From Actinomycetota bacterium (GTDB taxonomy: Bacteria > Actinomycetota > Thermoleophilia > Gaiellales > Gaiellaceae): a stretch of DNA of 17,223 nucleotides. The notes beneath the pieces were generated by a model that saw only the letters and a list, made by a program, of their open reading frames with translations, was not told the DNA's origin and did no database searches. Shown here piece by piece: positions 1 to 8,012 of this stretch. How positions within the stretch are numbered: the first letter of the stretch is position 1; each line of letters starts with the position of its first letter. The stretch is from assembly GCA_013694685.1 (NCBI GenBank), contig JACDBY010000057.1, positions 1 through 17,223 on the forward strand. Direction: 5' to 3'. Position numbers and translations under genes: made by a program.

Positions 1-1
1 G

Positions 2-904
2 ACCCGTGCTCTCCGCCGCTTTCAGCGCGTCTACGGCCTCGATCCGGACGGCCTTGCAGGGCCGCGAACGTTCCGCGCGCTCGCACGTGGCAAGCCGGTT
101 GCAAAGCGAGCCAAGCCGAAGCGCGTCCGGTCGACACCGCTCACGAGGCCGACGTTGACGCACCTCGTGCTCGCCGGAGAGGGCTTCCATGCGATCGGCG
201 CGCGCTACCGGGTCTCGGGCATCTCGATCGCGCGTGCGAACGGCCTCACGCTCTCGAGCCTGATCGCGCCTGGCCAGCGGCTCCGCATTCCCGGCCGTGC
301 ACCTGCGGCGCAGAAGCCGGTTGTCCGGCGCGAGGCGCGGCTGCGGCACCGTGTCCGTTCCGGCGAGAGCTTCTTCTCGATCGCGCAGCGTTACCACGTC
401 AGCCCGTGGCGGGTCGCGCGCGTGAACCGTCTCTCGCTGATGACGACCATCGTGCCGGGCCAGGGGCTGACACTCCCGCGCGGCGCATCCCTCGGCGACT
501 CGAACGCCGACGTCGGGCGCGATGCGATCCGGGCCTCACTCGATCGCTGGGCAGGCGTCTACGGCGTCGACCCGAAGCTCGCCCGCGCGGTTGCCTGGAT
601 GGAGTCCGGCTTCCAACAGGACGTCGTCTCGAGCGCGGGGGCGATCGGGGTCATGCAGCTCCTGCCGGAGAGCTGGACGTGGGTGGACGAGGCGCTGCTC
701 GGCGAGGCGACGCCCCGCACCTACGACGGGAACATCCGCGCCGGGGTGCGGCTCCTGCGCTGGCAGCTCGACGAGTTCGAGGGCGACGTCCGCCTGGCGC
801 TTGCCGGCTACTACCAGGGTGCGCGCGCCGTGCGCGAGCGAGGGCTCTTCGACGACACGAAGCAGTACGTTGCGGTGGTGCAGCAGCTCTACGGCACGGT
901 CTGA
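2..904 (+). CDS. Secreted lytic transglycosylase, PG-binding/LysM/LysM/SLT (5' truncated)
   Basis: A cell-wall hydrolase that should cleave the glycan strands of peptidoglycan outside the membrane. The frame is open through the left edge, so the start and any signal peptide lie outside; 300 residues are visible. Residues 1-32 look like the end of a PG_binding_1 domain (RRFQRVYGLDPDGLAGPRTF). Two LysM repeats follow at about 52-98 and 114-161, each ending in a PGQ-L-(I/L)P signature, joined by a basic Ala/Pro/Arg linker. Residues 171-300 form an SLT/goose-lysozyme-like domain with the presumed catalytic Glu at about 201 (AVAWMESGF) and the usual GAIGVMQLLPES segment. A TTG at 155 could be mistaken for a start but would cut off the PG-binding domain. 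The 3' end overlaps the convergent minus-strand gene by 16 nt. Domain calls are by eye; the architecture is clear. Confidence 0.9.
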   Translation, partial: TRALRRFQRVYGLDPDGLAGPRTFRALARGKPVAKRAKPKRVRSTPLTRPTLTHLVLAGEGFHAIGARYRVSGISIARANGLTLSSLIAPGQRLRIPGRAPAAQKPVVRREARLRHRVRSGESFFSIAQRYHVSPWRVARVNRLSLMTTIVPGQGLTLPRGASLGDSNADVGRDAIRASLDRWAGVYGVDPKLARAVAWMESGFQQDVVSSAGAIGVMQLLPESWTWVDEALLGEATPRTYDGNIRAGVRLLRWQLDEFEGDVRLALAGYYQGARAVRERGLFDDTKQYVAVVQQLYGTV

Positions 905-1719
905 GCCGCGAGTTGGTCGGCGGCCGCGTAGGCGCGACGGGCCGCCTCGTCCGCGGGCAACGCCCAGAAGTCGTCGGGCGTCGAGAAGATCTCGACGTCG
1001 AGCGTGCCGTCCCAGCCCGCCTCGCGGAGTGCCCGGACGGCATCGAGCGACGAGCCGTCGCCCGCTCCCGGCAGCAAGCGCGTGCCCGATGCATCGCCTG
1101 TCGGAGGGAGCTCGGCGACGTGCAGACCGGACAGGCGTTCGACGATTCCGACAAGCGCTGCGGACGACTCGCCCGCGAGGTGGTAGGTGTCCGCCATGAT
1201 CCCGACATCGTCGAGACCCGCCTCGTCGAGCAGCGCGAGCGCGTCTGCGAGAGTGCAGACGAACCCCGCGTGGTCGCGCTGGCCGGGGTGGACAGGCTCG
1301 AATCCGAGTGTGACCCCCGCCTCGCGGGCCACGAGGGCTACCCGCTGGAGTCCGGCGCGGACGAGCGCACGCGCCTCGTCGTCCGACCGGTCGCCGGCCG
1401 GCCCGCTGAGAACGAGCACGCAGTCCGGCTCGTAGCGCGCGAGACGTCCGATGGACGCGCAGATCGCCTCCAGGCGCTCGTCGGGGTCCGGCGGCCCTTC
1501 AAGCCCGGGGACGCCCAGCTGGAGGAAGGACGGTACCGTCGGCACGCAATTGGAGACCTCGAGTCCGTGCTCCCGCAGGAGCACGAGGTTCGCTTCGTCG
1601 TCAGCGGGAAGCTTGATCTCCCAGAGACCGATCGCGTCGAAGCCGGCGGCCGCGTACGCCTCGACGTCCTCCGCGAAGGACGCGTTGACCGTCGACACCG
1701 TCGAGAGCGAGAGCTTCAC
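889..1719 (-). CDS. Sugar phosphate isomerase/epimerase-like TIM-barrel protein
   Basis: A 276-residue protein of the xylose isomerase-like TIM-barrel (AP_endonuc_2, COG1082) superfamily, whose members isomerise or epimerise sugars, inositols and hydroxypyruvate using a divalent metal. Likely metal ligands are Glu141 (LGFEPVHP), Asp177 with His180 (ADTYH), His200 and Glu243 (LDVEIFS), and the LLPGAGDG turn before the last strand is typical. The GTG start at 1719 has an AGGA about 6 nt upstream and overlaps the TGA of the upstream oxidoreductase gene as GTGA, which indicates translational coupling. The frame continues open upstream of this GTG, but that stretch is antisense-like Arg-rich sequence inside the oxidoreductase gene. 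The substrate is not predictable. Its partner gene and the shared divergent operator suggest a role in the same catabolic regulon (inference). Confidence 0.85.
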   Translation of the reverse strand: MKLSLSTVSTVNASFAEDVEAYAAAGFDAIGLWEIKLPADDEANLVLLREHGLEVSNCVPTVPSFLQLGVPGLEGPPDPDERLEAICASIGRLARYEPDCVLVLSGPAGDRSDDEARALVRAGLQRVALVAREAGVTLGFEPVHPGQRDHAGFVCTLADALALLDEAGLDDVGIMADTYHLAGESSAALVGIVERLSGLHVAELPPTGDASGTRLLPGAGDGSSLDAVRALREAGWDGTLDVEIFSTPDDFWALPADEAARRAYAAADQLAAQTVP

Positions 1720-3353
1720 GAGCGTCCTGGAAGCTTTGCAAGGACTCGGCGGCGGAGCGCAGGCTTCGTGAGCGCCTTGGCGACGAGGTAGCCCGAGCCT
1801 GCCCCGAGGCCCGGTCCGGGATGGGTGCTCGCCCCGACGTGCCACAAGCGATCGACGACCGTTGCGTGGCCGGGCGACGCGGCGAACGGACGCCAGAGGA
1901 GGTTCTGGTCGAGCGCGCAGCTGCCGGCGTATGGGTCGCCGCCGACGAGATTCGGATTCAGCCGCTCGAGATCGGCGGGCGAGAGCACGCGCCGGTCGAG
2001 CACTGCACTCGAGACGTTCTCGATGACGTTGTCCAAGTGAGCAACAACCCGATCGGCATACGCCTCGCGCAGCGTTTCGCTCCAAGTCCCGTCTGCGACG
2101 TCGAGCTCGCCCGCGGCGTCGCCCAGGACCTTTCCGGCGGGAAGCTCCTGGAGCTGGAGCCACAGGATCGACTTTCCTGCGGGCGCGCGCGACGGGTCGA
2201 CCGCACACGGCTGACCGACGACGATGGTCGGCTCGGTAGGCAGGAGGCCGCGCTCCGCCTCGTTCACAGCGCGCGAGACGCCGTCCAACCCCCGCGTCAC
2301 GTGCACGATCGCGGTCCGGCCGAGACGCTCGGCGTCCGGGCCGCGCCACCGTGGAGGCTCGTCGAGTGCGACGTGGATCTGGAGGTCTGCTCGGCCGTAG
2401 CGGTAGCGGGTGGCGGCGTCGCGGATCTCCACCGCGGTGTCTCGCGCGTCGAGGAGGCGGCCGTAGAGCTGCGTCGGTGTGACGCCGGCGATCACGGCCC
2501 GTCCCGCCCCGATCGTCTCCCCGCCCGCGAGGACGACGCCGTTTGCGGTGCCGTCCGCCACGAGGATTCGTTCGACGTCGGCACTCGTGCGGAGGGCGCC
2601 ACCCGCGTCGCGGACGATGCCTGCGAGCGCCTCGACCAGCCGATTGCCACCGCCGGCGGGGACAGGCATGCCGCCGAGCTGGAGCGCGCAGGCGATGACC
2701 TGCGTCATGAAACCGGAGACGGCACTTTCGGGGCCGAGGCCGGTGTGGAGCACCCACGGGGCGAGCAGGCCCCGCGCCTCCTCGGAGGCGAAGGTCGCGG
2801 TCGTCCAGTCGCGGCACGAGGTGACCGCGTGCCCGGCGAACTCGAGCAGCCCCCGCCGTCCGAATCGGCGCAGGGCCTGCTGCCCGAGCCCGAGCCCCGC
2901 GCCCGACCACAGCTCGGTGCCGAGGACGCCGAAGCTAAGGTCGGCATTCGCCATGAACTTGTCGAACTGGCGCTCCCACGCAGCTCCGTCACCCGGCGCG
3001 AAACGGTCGAACTCGGCCATGTTGGCCTCCAGCGACGTGTGGAGCACCATCCCCGAGCCGTCCGGAAACGCCGTTCCCGTCGGTAGATCGGTGTTGAGGT
3101 ACTCGAGCCCGCGTCGGTGGAGCTCGTCCCCGAGCTCGCCGTACGCCGCCGAGCCCACGAAGAGCGGGTGCCAGGAGCTCATGAGCTCGTGCGTGAAGCC
3201 CGGCCTGGTGTAGCCCTCCTCGGTGCGGATGGCCCCACCGAGCCGGTCGGACTGCTCGAGGACGCAGACGCTCCAGCCGTCGCGGGCCAGGAGCGCCGCG
3301 GCCGTCAGCGCGTTGATCCCCGACCCGACGAGGACGGCGTCGAAGCCCGCCAC
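1716..3353 (-). CDS. Phytoene dehydrogenase-like FAD-dependent oxidoreductase
   Basis: A 545-residue flavoprotein of the CrtI/amine-oxidase-like COG1233 family. The N-terminus carries a Rossmann dinucleotide fold: VLVGSGINALTAAALLARDG with the ribose-binding acid in VLEQ at residues 31-34, followed by the DRLGGAIRT element. The C-terminus (roughly residues 505-530) has the family FAD-closing motif VGASTHPGPGLGAGSGYL. The length is normal for the family. Carotenoid desaturases share this fold, but no prenyl-transfer or carotenoid genes are nearby, so a desaturase role is not supported; oxidation of a small catabolic intermediate is equally possible. I chose the GTG at 3353 because the fold starts immediately after it; a GAGG lies upstream but at long spacing (about 16 nt). 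It is first in a two-gene operon, overlaps the isomerase-like gene by 4 nt, and is divergent from the Mo-hydroxylase genes, sharing a 66-bp gap. Confidence 0.85.
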   Translation of the reverse strand: MAGFDAVLVGSGINALTAAALLARDGWSVCVLEQSDRLGGAIRTEEGYTRPGFTHELMSSWHPLFVGSAAYGELGDELHRRGLEYLNTDLPTGTAFPDGSGMVLHTSLEANMAEFDRFAPGDGAAWERQFDKFMANADLSFGVLGTELWSGAGLGLGQQALRRFGRRGLLEFAGHAVTSCRDWTTATFASEEARGLLAPWVLHTGLGPESAVSGFMTQVIACALQLGGMPVPAGGGNRLVEALAGIVRDAGGALRTSADVERILVADGTANGVVLAGGETIGAGRAVIAGVTPTQLYGRLLDARDTAVEIRDAATRYRYGRADLQIHVALDEPPRWRGPDAERLGRTAIVHVTRGLDGVSRAVNEAERGLLPTEPTIVVGQPCAVDPSRAPAGKSILWLQLQELPAGKVLGDAAGELDVADGTWSETLREAYADRVVAHLDNVIENVSSAVLDRRVLSPADLERLNPNLVGGDPYAGSCALDQNLLWRPFAASPGHATVVDRLWHVGASTHPGPGLGAGSGYLVAKALTKPALRRRVLAKLPGRS

Positions 3354-3380
3354 GTCGGCGAGGCTACCACCTCGTACTCG

Positions 3381-3412
3381 TTGACATGTCAGCTGGGCCG
3401 GTGTGACAGAAT
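3381..3412 (+). promoter_or_regulatory. Candidate promoter of the Mo-hydroxylase operon
   Basis: TTGACA at 3381-3386 and CAGAAT at 3407-3412 resemble -35 and -10 boxes, but the 20-bp spacer is long, so the -10 is the more credible half. Only 7 nt separate this -10 from the ATG at 3420 and there is no ribosome-binding site, so the transcript may be leaderless, which is common in actinobacteria. Confidence 0.35.
3382..3391. promoter_or_regulatory. Palindromic operator-like site TGACATGTCA, copy 1
   Basis: A perfect 10-bp palindrome centred in the 66-bp gap between the divergent FAD oxidoreductase (start 3353) and Mo-hydroxylase FAD subunit (start 3420). The same word recurs at 8700 and 14461, with a one-mismatch copy at 14424, always upstream of a gene block. 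The preceding T makes TTGACA on the plus strand and the following G makes CTGACA on the minus strand, so the site may overlap -35 elements in both directions. It is probably a binding site for a dimeric regulator; the regulator family is not identifiable from the site. Confidence 0.55.
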
Positions 3413-3419
3413 CGTCCCC

Positions 3420-4262
3420 ATGCTGCTCCGCGAGGTTGGCTACGCGCGCCCGGCGACCGTCGAGGAGGCGCTCTCGCTCCTCGCAGGGAACGACGGCGCC
3501 CGAGCGCTCGCGGGTGGGCAGACACTGCTCAACGTGATGAAGCAGCGCGCGGCCTCGCCCGAAGTCCTCGTCGACCTGGGAAAGCTCGCGGAGCTCCGAC
3601 TCGTCGGTGTCCAGGGCATGACGCTCGACATCGGCGCGATGGTGACGCTCTCCGCGCTCATGCGCTCGTCGGAGGTCGAGGTGAGCCGGCCGATCCTCGC
3701 CGAGGTCGCGGCGACCGTCGCGGACGTCCAGGTGCGGAACCGCGGGACGCTCGGCGGGAACATCTGTGTCAACGACCCGACGAACCACTTCCCACCGCTC
3801 CTCGTGGCCCTCGACGCGACTATGACGATCCTCTCCGAGGATGGTGAGCGGACGGTCTCCGTGGAGGACTTCTTCGTCGGGGTCTTCGAGACCGCGGTGC
3901 GGGAGGGCGAGCTCCTGACCCGCGTCTCCGTGCCGGCGGGCGGCGGCGGTGACGGGATGTCCGGCGTGACACTCGGGGCGCACGGGACGTACATCGCGAA
4001 CGCCGCTGCTTCGGTCGACGACGGCCGGTGGCGGATCGCACTAGGGTGCGTCGCCGCCGTGCCGGTGCGGGCCACGCTGGTCGAGTCTCGGCTCTCGGGC
4101 GTCGACGTCGACGAGGCGGACGTGCGCGCGGCGGTGGAGGGGCTCGGCGAGACGCTCGATCCGCCCTCCGACGTCCACGCGTCCGCCGACTACCGGCGCA
4201 GCCTCACCGAGACGTCGGTCGTGCGCGCCGTCCTCCAGGCGGCCGAGCGAGCGAGCGGATGA
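3420..4262 (+). CDS. Xanthine dehydrogenase-family FAD-binding subunit (CoxM/CutM-like)
   Basis: The medium, FAD-carrying subunit of a three-subunit molybdenum hydroxylase; it passes electrons from the Fe-S subunit to an external acceptor. It has 280 residues, close to the usual 280-290. The two FAD-contact motifs of the family are present: AGGQTLL at about residues 31-37 and TLGGNIC at about 114-120. The C-terminal part matches the CO_deh_flav_C domain. The ATG at 3420 was chosen because the family N-terminus normally begins at this point (MLLREVGYARPATVEEAL); in-frame codons further upstream run through the divergent operator. No Shine-Dalgarno sequence is visible, which fits a leaderless mRNA. 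It overlaps the next gene by 4 nt (ATGA) and is first in the 3420-7667 operon. Confidence 0.92.
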   Translation: MLLREVGYARPATVEEALSLLAGNDGARALAGGQTLLNVMKQRAASPEVLVDLGKLAELRLVGVQGMTLDIGAMVTLSALMRSSEVEVSRPILAEVAATVADVQVRNRGTLGGNICVNDPTNHFPPLLVALDATMTILSEDGERTVSVEDFFVGVFETAVREGELLTRVSVPAGGGGDGMSGVTLGAHGTYIANAAASVDDGRWRIALGCVAAVPVRATLVESRLSGVDVDEADVRAAVEGLGETLDPPSDVHASADYRRSLTETSVVRAVLQAAERASG

Positions 4263-4747
4263 GCGTGAACGAGCCGATCACGAGCGCCGTCGTCACCGTC
4301 ACCGTGAACGGCACGGAGAGCGAGCACGAGGTTCCGGTGCGCCGGTTGCTCGTGCACTTCCTCCGCGACGACCTCGACCTGACGGGGACGCACATCGGCT
4401 GTGACACGGGGAGCTGCGGCGCGTGCACCGTCCACCTTGACGGGGTCGCGGTGAAGAGCTGCGCCGTGCTCGCCGTGCAGGCGGACGGCGCGACCGTGAT
4501 GACGGTCGAGGGGCTCGCCGGCGAGGAGCTGACGCCGCTCCAGCGGTCGTTCCACGAGCATCACGGCCTCCAGTGCGGCTACTGCACGCCGGGAATGCTG
4601 ATGAGCGCGAGCGCCCTCCTGGCCGAGAACCCGAGCCCGTCCGAGGACGAGGTCAAGGTCGCGCTCCAGGGCAACATCTGCCGCTGCACGGGGTACTGGA
4701 ACATCGTCGAGGCGGTCGTGGCCGTCGGGAAGGGTGAGGCGGCGTGA
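4259..4747 (+). CDS. Xanthine dehydrogenase-family [2Fe-2S] subunit (CoxS/CutS-like)
   Basis: The small electron-transfer subunit of the hydroxylase, 162 residues, a normal length. The N-terminal plant-type ferredoxin domain has the cluster ligands in GCDTGSCGAC followed by a further Cys in VKSC. The C-terminal helical [2Fe-2S]-binding domain has CGYCTPGM and CRCTGY, which supply the four ligands of the cluster next to the molybdopterin. All eight expected cysteines can be placed. The ATG at 4259 overlaps the FAD-subunit stop as ATGA, and the 3' end overlaps the Mo-subunit GTG as GTGA. An open frame extends upstream inside the FAD-subunit gene, but it is Arg-rich out-of-frame sequence and was not used. 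Confidence 0.95.
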   Translation: MSVNEPITSAVVTVTVNGTESEHEVPVRRLLVHFLRDDLDLTGTHIGCDTGSCGACTVHLDGVAVKSCAVLAVQADGATVMTVEGLAGEELTPLQRSFHEHHGLQCGYCTPGMLMSASALLAENPSPSEDEVKVALQGNICRCTGYWNIVEAVVAVGKGEAA

Positions 4748-7209
4748 GCACGACCGAGACGACGACGGCCACCGAGACGACGACCCTGCAGAAGGGCTAC
4801 GTCGGTCAGAGCGTCCCGCGGCGGGAGGACAAGCGGCTCGTCGAGGGGCAGGGGGTCTTCTTCGACGACGTCAAGCGCCACGGGATGGGCTACCTGCACT
4901 TCGTCCGCTCGCCGTATGCCCACGCGCGGATCCAGTCGGTCGACGTGAGCGCCGCGCTCGCGTTGCCGGGCGTGTATGGCACCCTCACCGGCGACGAGGT
5001 CGCGATCCTCACCGACCCGTTCTTCCAGATCGCGGCCGATCCCGGCGGCCAGGTCAAGGACTACGCGCTCGCGGTTGGCAAGGTGCGCTACCTCGGCGAG
5101 CCGGTCGCGGCCGTCGTTGCCGAGACGCGCGAGCTCGCCCGCGATGCCGCCGAGCTCGTCGAGGTCGACTACGAGCCGCTCGAGGTGGTCGTCGACGCAC
5201 GGGCTTCGCTCGAGGACGGCGCACCCGTGCTGCACGAGGACTGCGGCGGGAACCTGTCCTACACCGGGGTCTGGGAGTGGGGCGACGTCGACGGCGCCTT
5301 CGCCGAGGCCGACCACGTGGTCTCGATCTCGCAGCTCCACTTCGACCGGTTCAACTCGACGCCGCTCGAGCTAGACGGTGCGCTCGTCGAGTGGAACCGT
5401 GGCACCGGTCAGTGGGCGATCACGACGAACAACCAGTTCCCCGGGTTCGCGGTGATCATGATGGCGCCCGCGATGCGGGTGGGCACCGACAAGCTGCGGA
5501 TGATCACGCAGGACATCGGCGGCGGTTTCGGCAACAAGATCACCTCGCACCCGCAACTCGTTGCCTGCTGCCTCCTCGCGCGCAAGCTGAACCGGCCGGT
5601 GCAGTGGACGGAGTGGCGCACCGACTTCCACCAGTCGATGTCCCACGGCAACGAGCGCTGGTTCCTCGACACGGAGGTCGCCGTCCAGTCCGACGGGACG
5701 ATGACGGCCTTTCGGACGAAGGCGATCGACGACGCCGGCGCGTATCTGCGCTACGAGCCGCTCGGCGGAGTCATCTGGTCGCAGGTCGCGCCGGGGATGT
5801 ACCGCTGGCGCAACCTCCGCCTCGAGTTCACGCAGGCGATGACGAACAAGGCACCGGTCTCGCCGAATCGCGGGTACTCGCGCATGCAGCACCTCTGGTT
5901 CACCGAGCGGATCATCGACATCGTCGCGCAGGAACTCGGCTTCGACCGCGTCGAGCTGCGGAAGCGCAACTACGTCCAACCCGAGGACATGCCGTACGAG
6001 ACGCCGAACGGCTGCGTCTACGACTCGGGCGACTACCCCCGCGCGCTCGACCTGGCGCTCGAGCTGATCGGCTACGACACCGTCGAGCAGCGCCGGGCGG
6101 AGGCGGTCGAGCGCGGAAAGCTCCTCGGGGTCGGGATCGGCTCGACGCTCGACTCCGGCACGAACAACTTCGGGCAGTCACAGCTCCTGAACCCCGAGCT
6201 CCAGTTCTCGGGGAACAACGAGGTCGCGACGGTGAAGCTCGACATCTTCGGCGAGATCGTCGTCACGCTCGGGACGACGCCACAGGGGCAGGGGCACGAG
6301 ACGACGGCCGCCCAGGTCGTGGCGGACATCCTCGGCTGCGACGTCGACCTGGTTCACGTGCGCGCCGGGCACGACAGCTACTGGAACTCGCACGCGGGCT
6401 TCTCGGGAACGTATGCGAGCCAGTTCGCGGTTACAGGCCTCGGCGCCGTGAAGGGTGCGGCCGATGAGCTCGCGGAGCAGATGAAGACGCTCGCCTCGAT
6501 GGTCTTCCAGTGCCCGATCGAGGCGATCGAGCTGGCCGACGGCTTCGCCCGCATCGCCGAGAACCACGAGGCGGCGCTCCCGTTCATGGCGCTCGGCGCG
6601 ATCCCGAACGCGAACAACGCGGGCTTCCCGGTCGACCCGCCGCCGATGAACGCGCGCTTCGTCTTCCGTCCGCAGTTCGACGTGCCGGACAAGGAGAAGA
6701 AGTTCGGGAACCTCACCCTGACCTACGCGATGCAGATCCATGCGTGCGTCGTCGAGGTCGACCCGGAGACGGGTGTCTACGAGATCGTCGACTACGCAGC
6801 CGTCGACGACTGTGGCGTCCGCATCAACCCGCAGATCGTCGAGGGTCAGGTGATGGGCGCGACCGCGCACGCGATCGGCGCGGCGATGTTTGAGTCGTTC
6901 GTCTACGACGACGAGGGCAACCTGCTGACACCCAACTTCTACGACTACCACGTCCCGCACGCGCTCGACATGCCGCCGCTCAAGACCTCGTCGGTCGAGT
7001 CACCTTCTCCCTTCACGCCGCTCGGCACGAAAGGGATGGGGGAGGGCGGCGGTGGCGGCATCCACTGTGTCTGCGCGGCGCTCCAGGACGCGCTCCGCGC
7101 CGCAGGAGGCGCCCTCGTGACCGACAGCCACAATCCCTATCACCGCGTCTGGGACATGCTCCGTCATCCCGAGCGGTCCCGCGACACGGTGGAGGTGGTC
7201 AAGCAGTGA
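4744..7209 (+). CDS. Xanthine dehydrogenase-family molybdopterin-binding catalytic subunit
   Basis: The large subunit that hydroxylates the substrate at the Mo-cofactor using water-derived oxygen. It has 821 residues: a Thr-rich N-terminus (STTETTTATETTT), an a/b hammerhead domain at about 22-135, then the two Mo-binding domains. Visible motifs are QDIGGGFGNK (257-265), TPLELDGAL (206-214), and the catalytic Glu near 767 in GTKGMGEGG. The substrate-pocket loop, which reads AYxCSFR in form I CO dehydrogenases and AYRGAGR in most relatives, is here SPNRGYSRMQ (373-382). This argues against CO oxidation and for an organic substrate, perhaps an N-heterocycle or aldehyde (inference). The GTG at 4744 overlaps the small-subunit stop as GTGA. 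No cofactor-maturation gene (CoxD, CoxF or XdhC-like) is in the window. Confidence 0.93.
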   Translation: MSTTETTTATETTTLQKGYVGQSVPRREDKRLVEGQGVFFDDVKRHGMGYLHFVRSPYAHARIQSVDVSAALALPGVYGTLTGDEVAILTDPFFQIAADPGGQVKDYALAVGKVRYLGEPVAAVVAETRELARDAAELVEVDYEPLEVVVDARASLEDGAPVLHEDCGGNLSYTGVWEWGDVDGAFAEADHVVSISQLHFDRFNSTPLELDGALVEWNRGTGQWAITTNNQFPGFAVIMMAPAMRVGTDKLRMITQDIGGGFGNKITSHPQLVACCLLARKLNRPVQWTEWRTDFHQSMSHGNERWFLDTEVAVQSDGTMTAFRTKAIDDAGAYLRYEPLGGVIWSQVAPGMYRWRNLRLEFTQAMTNKAPVSPNRGYSRMQHLWFTERIIDIVAQELGFDRVELRKRNYVQPEDMPYETPNGCVYDSGDYPRALDLALELIGYDTVEQRRAEAVERGKLLGVGIGSTLDSGTNNFGQSQLLNPELQFSGNNEVATVKLDIFGEIVVTLGTTPQGQGHETTAAQVVADILGCDVDLVHVRAGHDSYWNSHAGFSGTYASQFAVTGLGAVKGAADELAEQMKTLASMVFQCPIEAIELADGFARIAENHEAALPFMALGAIPNANNAGFPVDPPPMNARFVFRPQFDVPDKEKKFGNLTLTYAMQIHACVVEVDPETGVYEIVDYAAVDDCGVRINPQIVEGQVMGATAHAIGAAMFESFVYDDEGNLLTPNFYDYHVPHALDMPPLKTSSVESPSPFTPLGTKGMGEGGGGGIHCVCAALQDALRAAGGALVTDSHNPYHRVWDMLRHPERSRDTVEVVKQ

Positions 7210-7667
7210 AGCTCGAAGGGACGAAGGAGTTCGACGCGCCGCGCGAGGTCGTCTGGAGCGTGATCAACGACCCAGAGAAGATGGCGAAGACGATGCCGGG
7301 AATCGAGAGCTTCGAGATCGCCGACGACAGGCACTGGTCGGCGAAGGTGAAGGTGCCGCTCGGGCTCGGCGGGCTCAAGATGTCGATCTCGTTCGAGAAG
7401 CTCGAGGAGCGCCCGCCCGAGTTCGCCTCGCTGAGCGCGAAGGGCACCGGCGTCGGCGCGCTGATGAACATGCAGACGGCGTTCACCCTCTCCGGCGAGG
7501 GCGAGAAGACCTCGATGGCCTGGGAGGCGGACGTCAAGATCGCAGGCCCCGTCGGGTCGATGGGCCAGCGCGTGCTCCAGCCGATCGTCAATCAGCAGGT
7601 CGGTCACGTCCTCGCCGCGGTCGCCGAGCATGTGCAGCAGGCGAAGGGCGGCGGCGCGACCAGCTAG
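7206..7667 (+). CDS. CoxG-like SRPBCC family protein
   Basis: A 153-residue START/Bet v1-like (SRPBCC) protein of the CoxG type. In the CO dehydrogenase operon of Oligotropha, CoxG is linked to membrane anchoring of the enzyme; in other Mo-hydroxylase clusters its role is less clear. The visible pattern is typical: the N-terminal MKLEGTKEFDAPREVVW strand-helix, a DPEKMAKTMPGIES segment, and a long C-terminal amphipathic helix after GPVGSMGQRVLQPIVNQQVG. There is no signal peptide or membrane segment. The GTG at 7206 overlaps the large-subunit stop as GTGA, so it is the fourth coupled gene of the operon. Confidence in the family is high; the exact role is inferred from context. Confidence 0.9.
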   Translation: MKLEGTKEFDAPREVVWSVINDPEKMAKTMPGIESFEIADDRHWSAKVKVPLGLGGLKMSISFEKLEERPPEFASLSAKGTGVGALMNMQTAFTLSGEGEKTSMAWEADVKIAGPVGSMGQRVLQPIVNQQVGHVLAAVAEHVQQAKGGGATS

Positions 7668-8012
7668 TGCCGTCGGAGTCCGGCGATGAGGCGATGAGCT
7701 GTAGCCGAACTCGTCACCGTGACGAGGCGTGGGCGGCCAGGTCAGCCTCGAGCTTGTCGCAAGGTGGTAGACGTGGACGTCGCACGCGCAGGCCCGCCAG
7801 ATCATGCAGCACCTCATGCAGGAGCTCCAGCGCCGAGGGCTGGCGCGGTCCTAGCTCCCGACCGTCCCGCTGACCGCCGATCGCCTTCGGAAACGTCGAT
7901 CTCCACCACTTCCGGCTTGGTCGCGACTTCACAGCCTCGTAAGAGATCCGTGAGTCCCTGCTAAGCAGTGACCGCTGCAATGGCGATAGCACTCTCGACT
8001 CAGGAGACGACC
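7668..8012. other. Gene-poor stretch of about 345 bp
   Basis: I see no convincing gene here. It holds the hairpin at 7710-7726 and the 5' region of the small secreted protein gene. On the minus strand, roughly 7714-7870 reads as a fairly protein-like segment (SALELLHEVLHDLAGLRVRR and onward), but it has no plausible start in a good context, and neighbouring frames are broken by stops. It could be the remnant of a decayed gene. No confident promoter could be picked upstream of 8013; the best -35/-10 pair is TTGGTC and TAAGAG with 17-bp spacing, which is weak. Confidence 0.4.
7710..7726. terminator. Inverted repeat after the Mo-hydroxylase operon
   Basis: A perfect 8-bp inverted repeat, CTCGTCAC-C-GTGACGAG, starting 43 nt after the CoxG-like stop. 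In RNA it can fold as a 7-bp stem with a CCG loop. There is no T-run after it, so it is at best a weak terminator or 3' stabilising hairpin; an operator site is the alternative. Confidence 0.3.

Noticed and set aside
406..1791. A 461-codon plus-strand frame over the transglycosylase end and the isomerase-like gene.
   Set aside because: Arg/Ala-rich shadow of the real genes on both strands; no domain signature and no ribosome-binding site.
1716..3353. Carotenoid desaturase (crtI) call for the FAD oxidoreductase.
   Set aside because: Only general COG1233 features are visible, and no carotenoid genes are nearby.
3420..7667. Aerobic CO dehydrogenase (coxMSL) identity for the Mo-hydroxylase.
   Set aside because: The large subunit lacks the AYxCSFR loop of form I and has RGYSRMQ instead; only the family-level call is supported.
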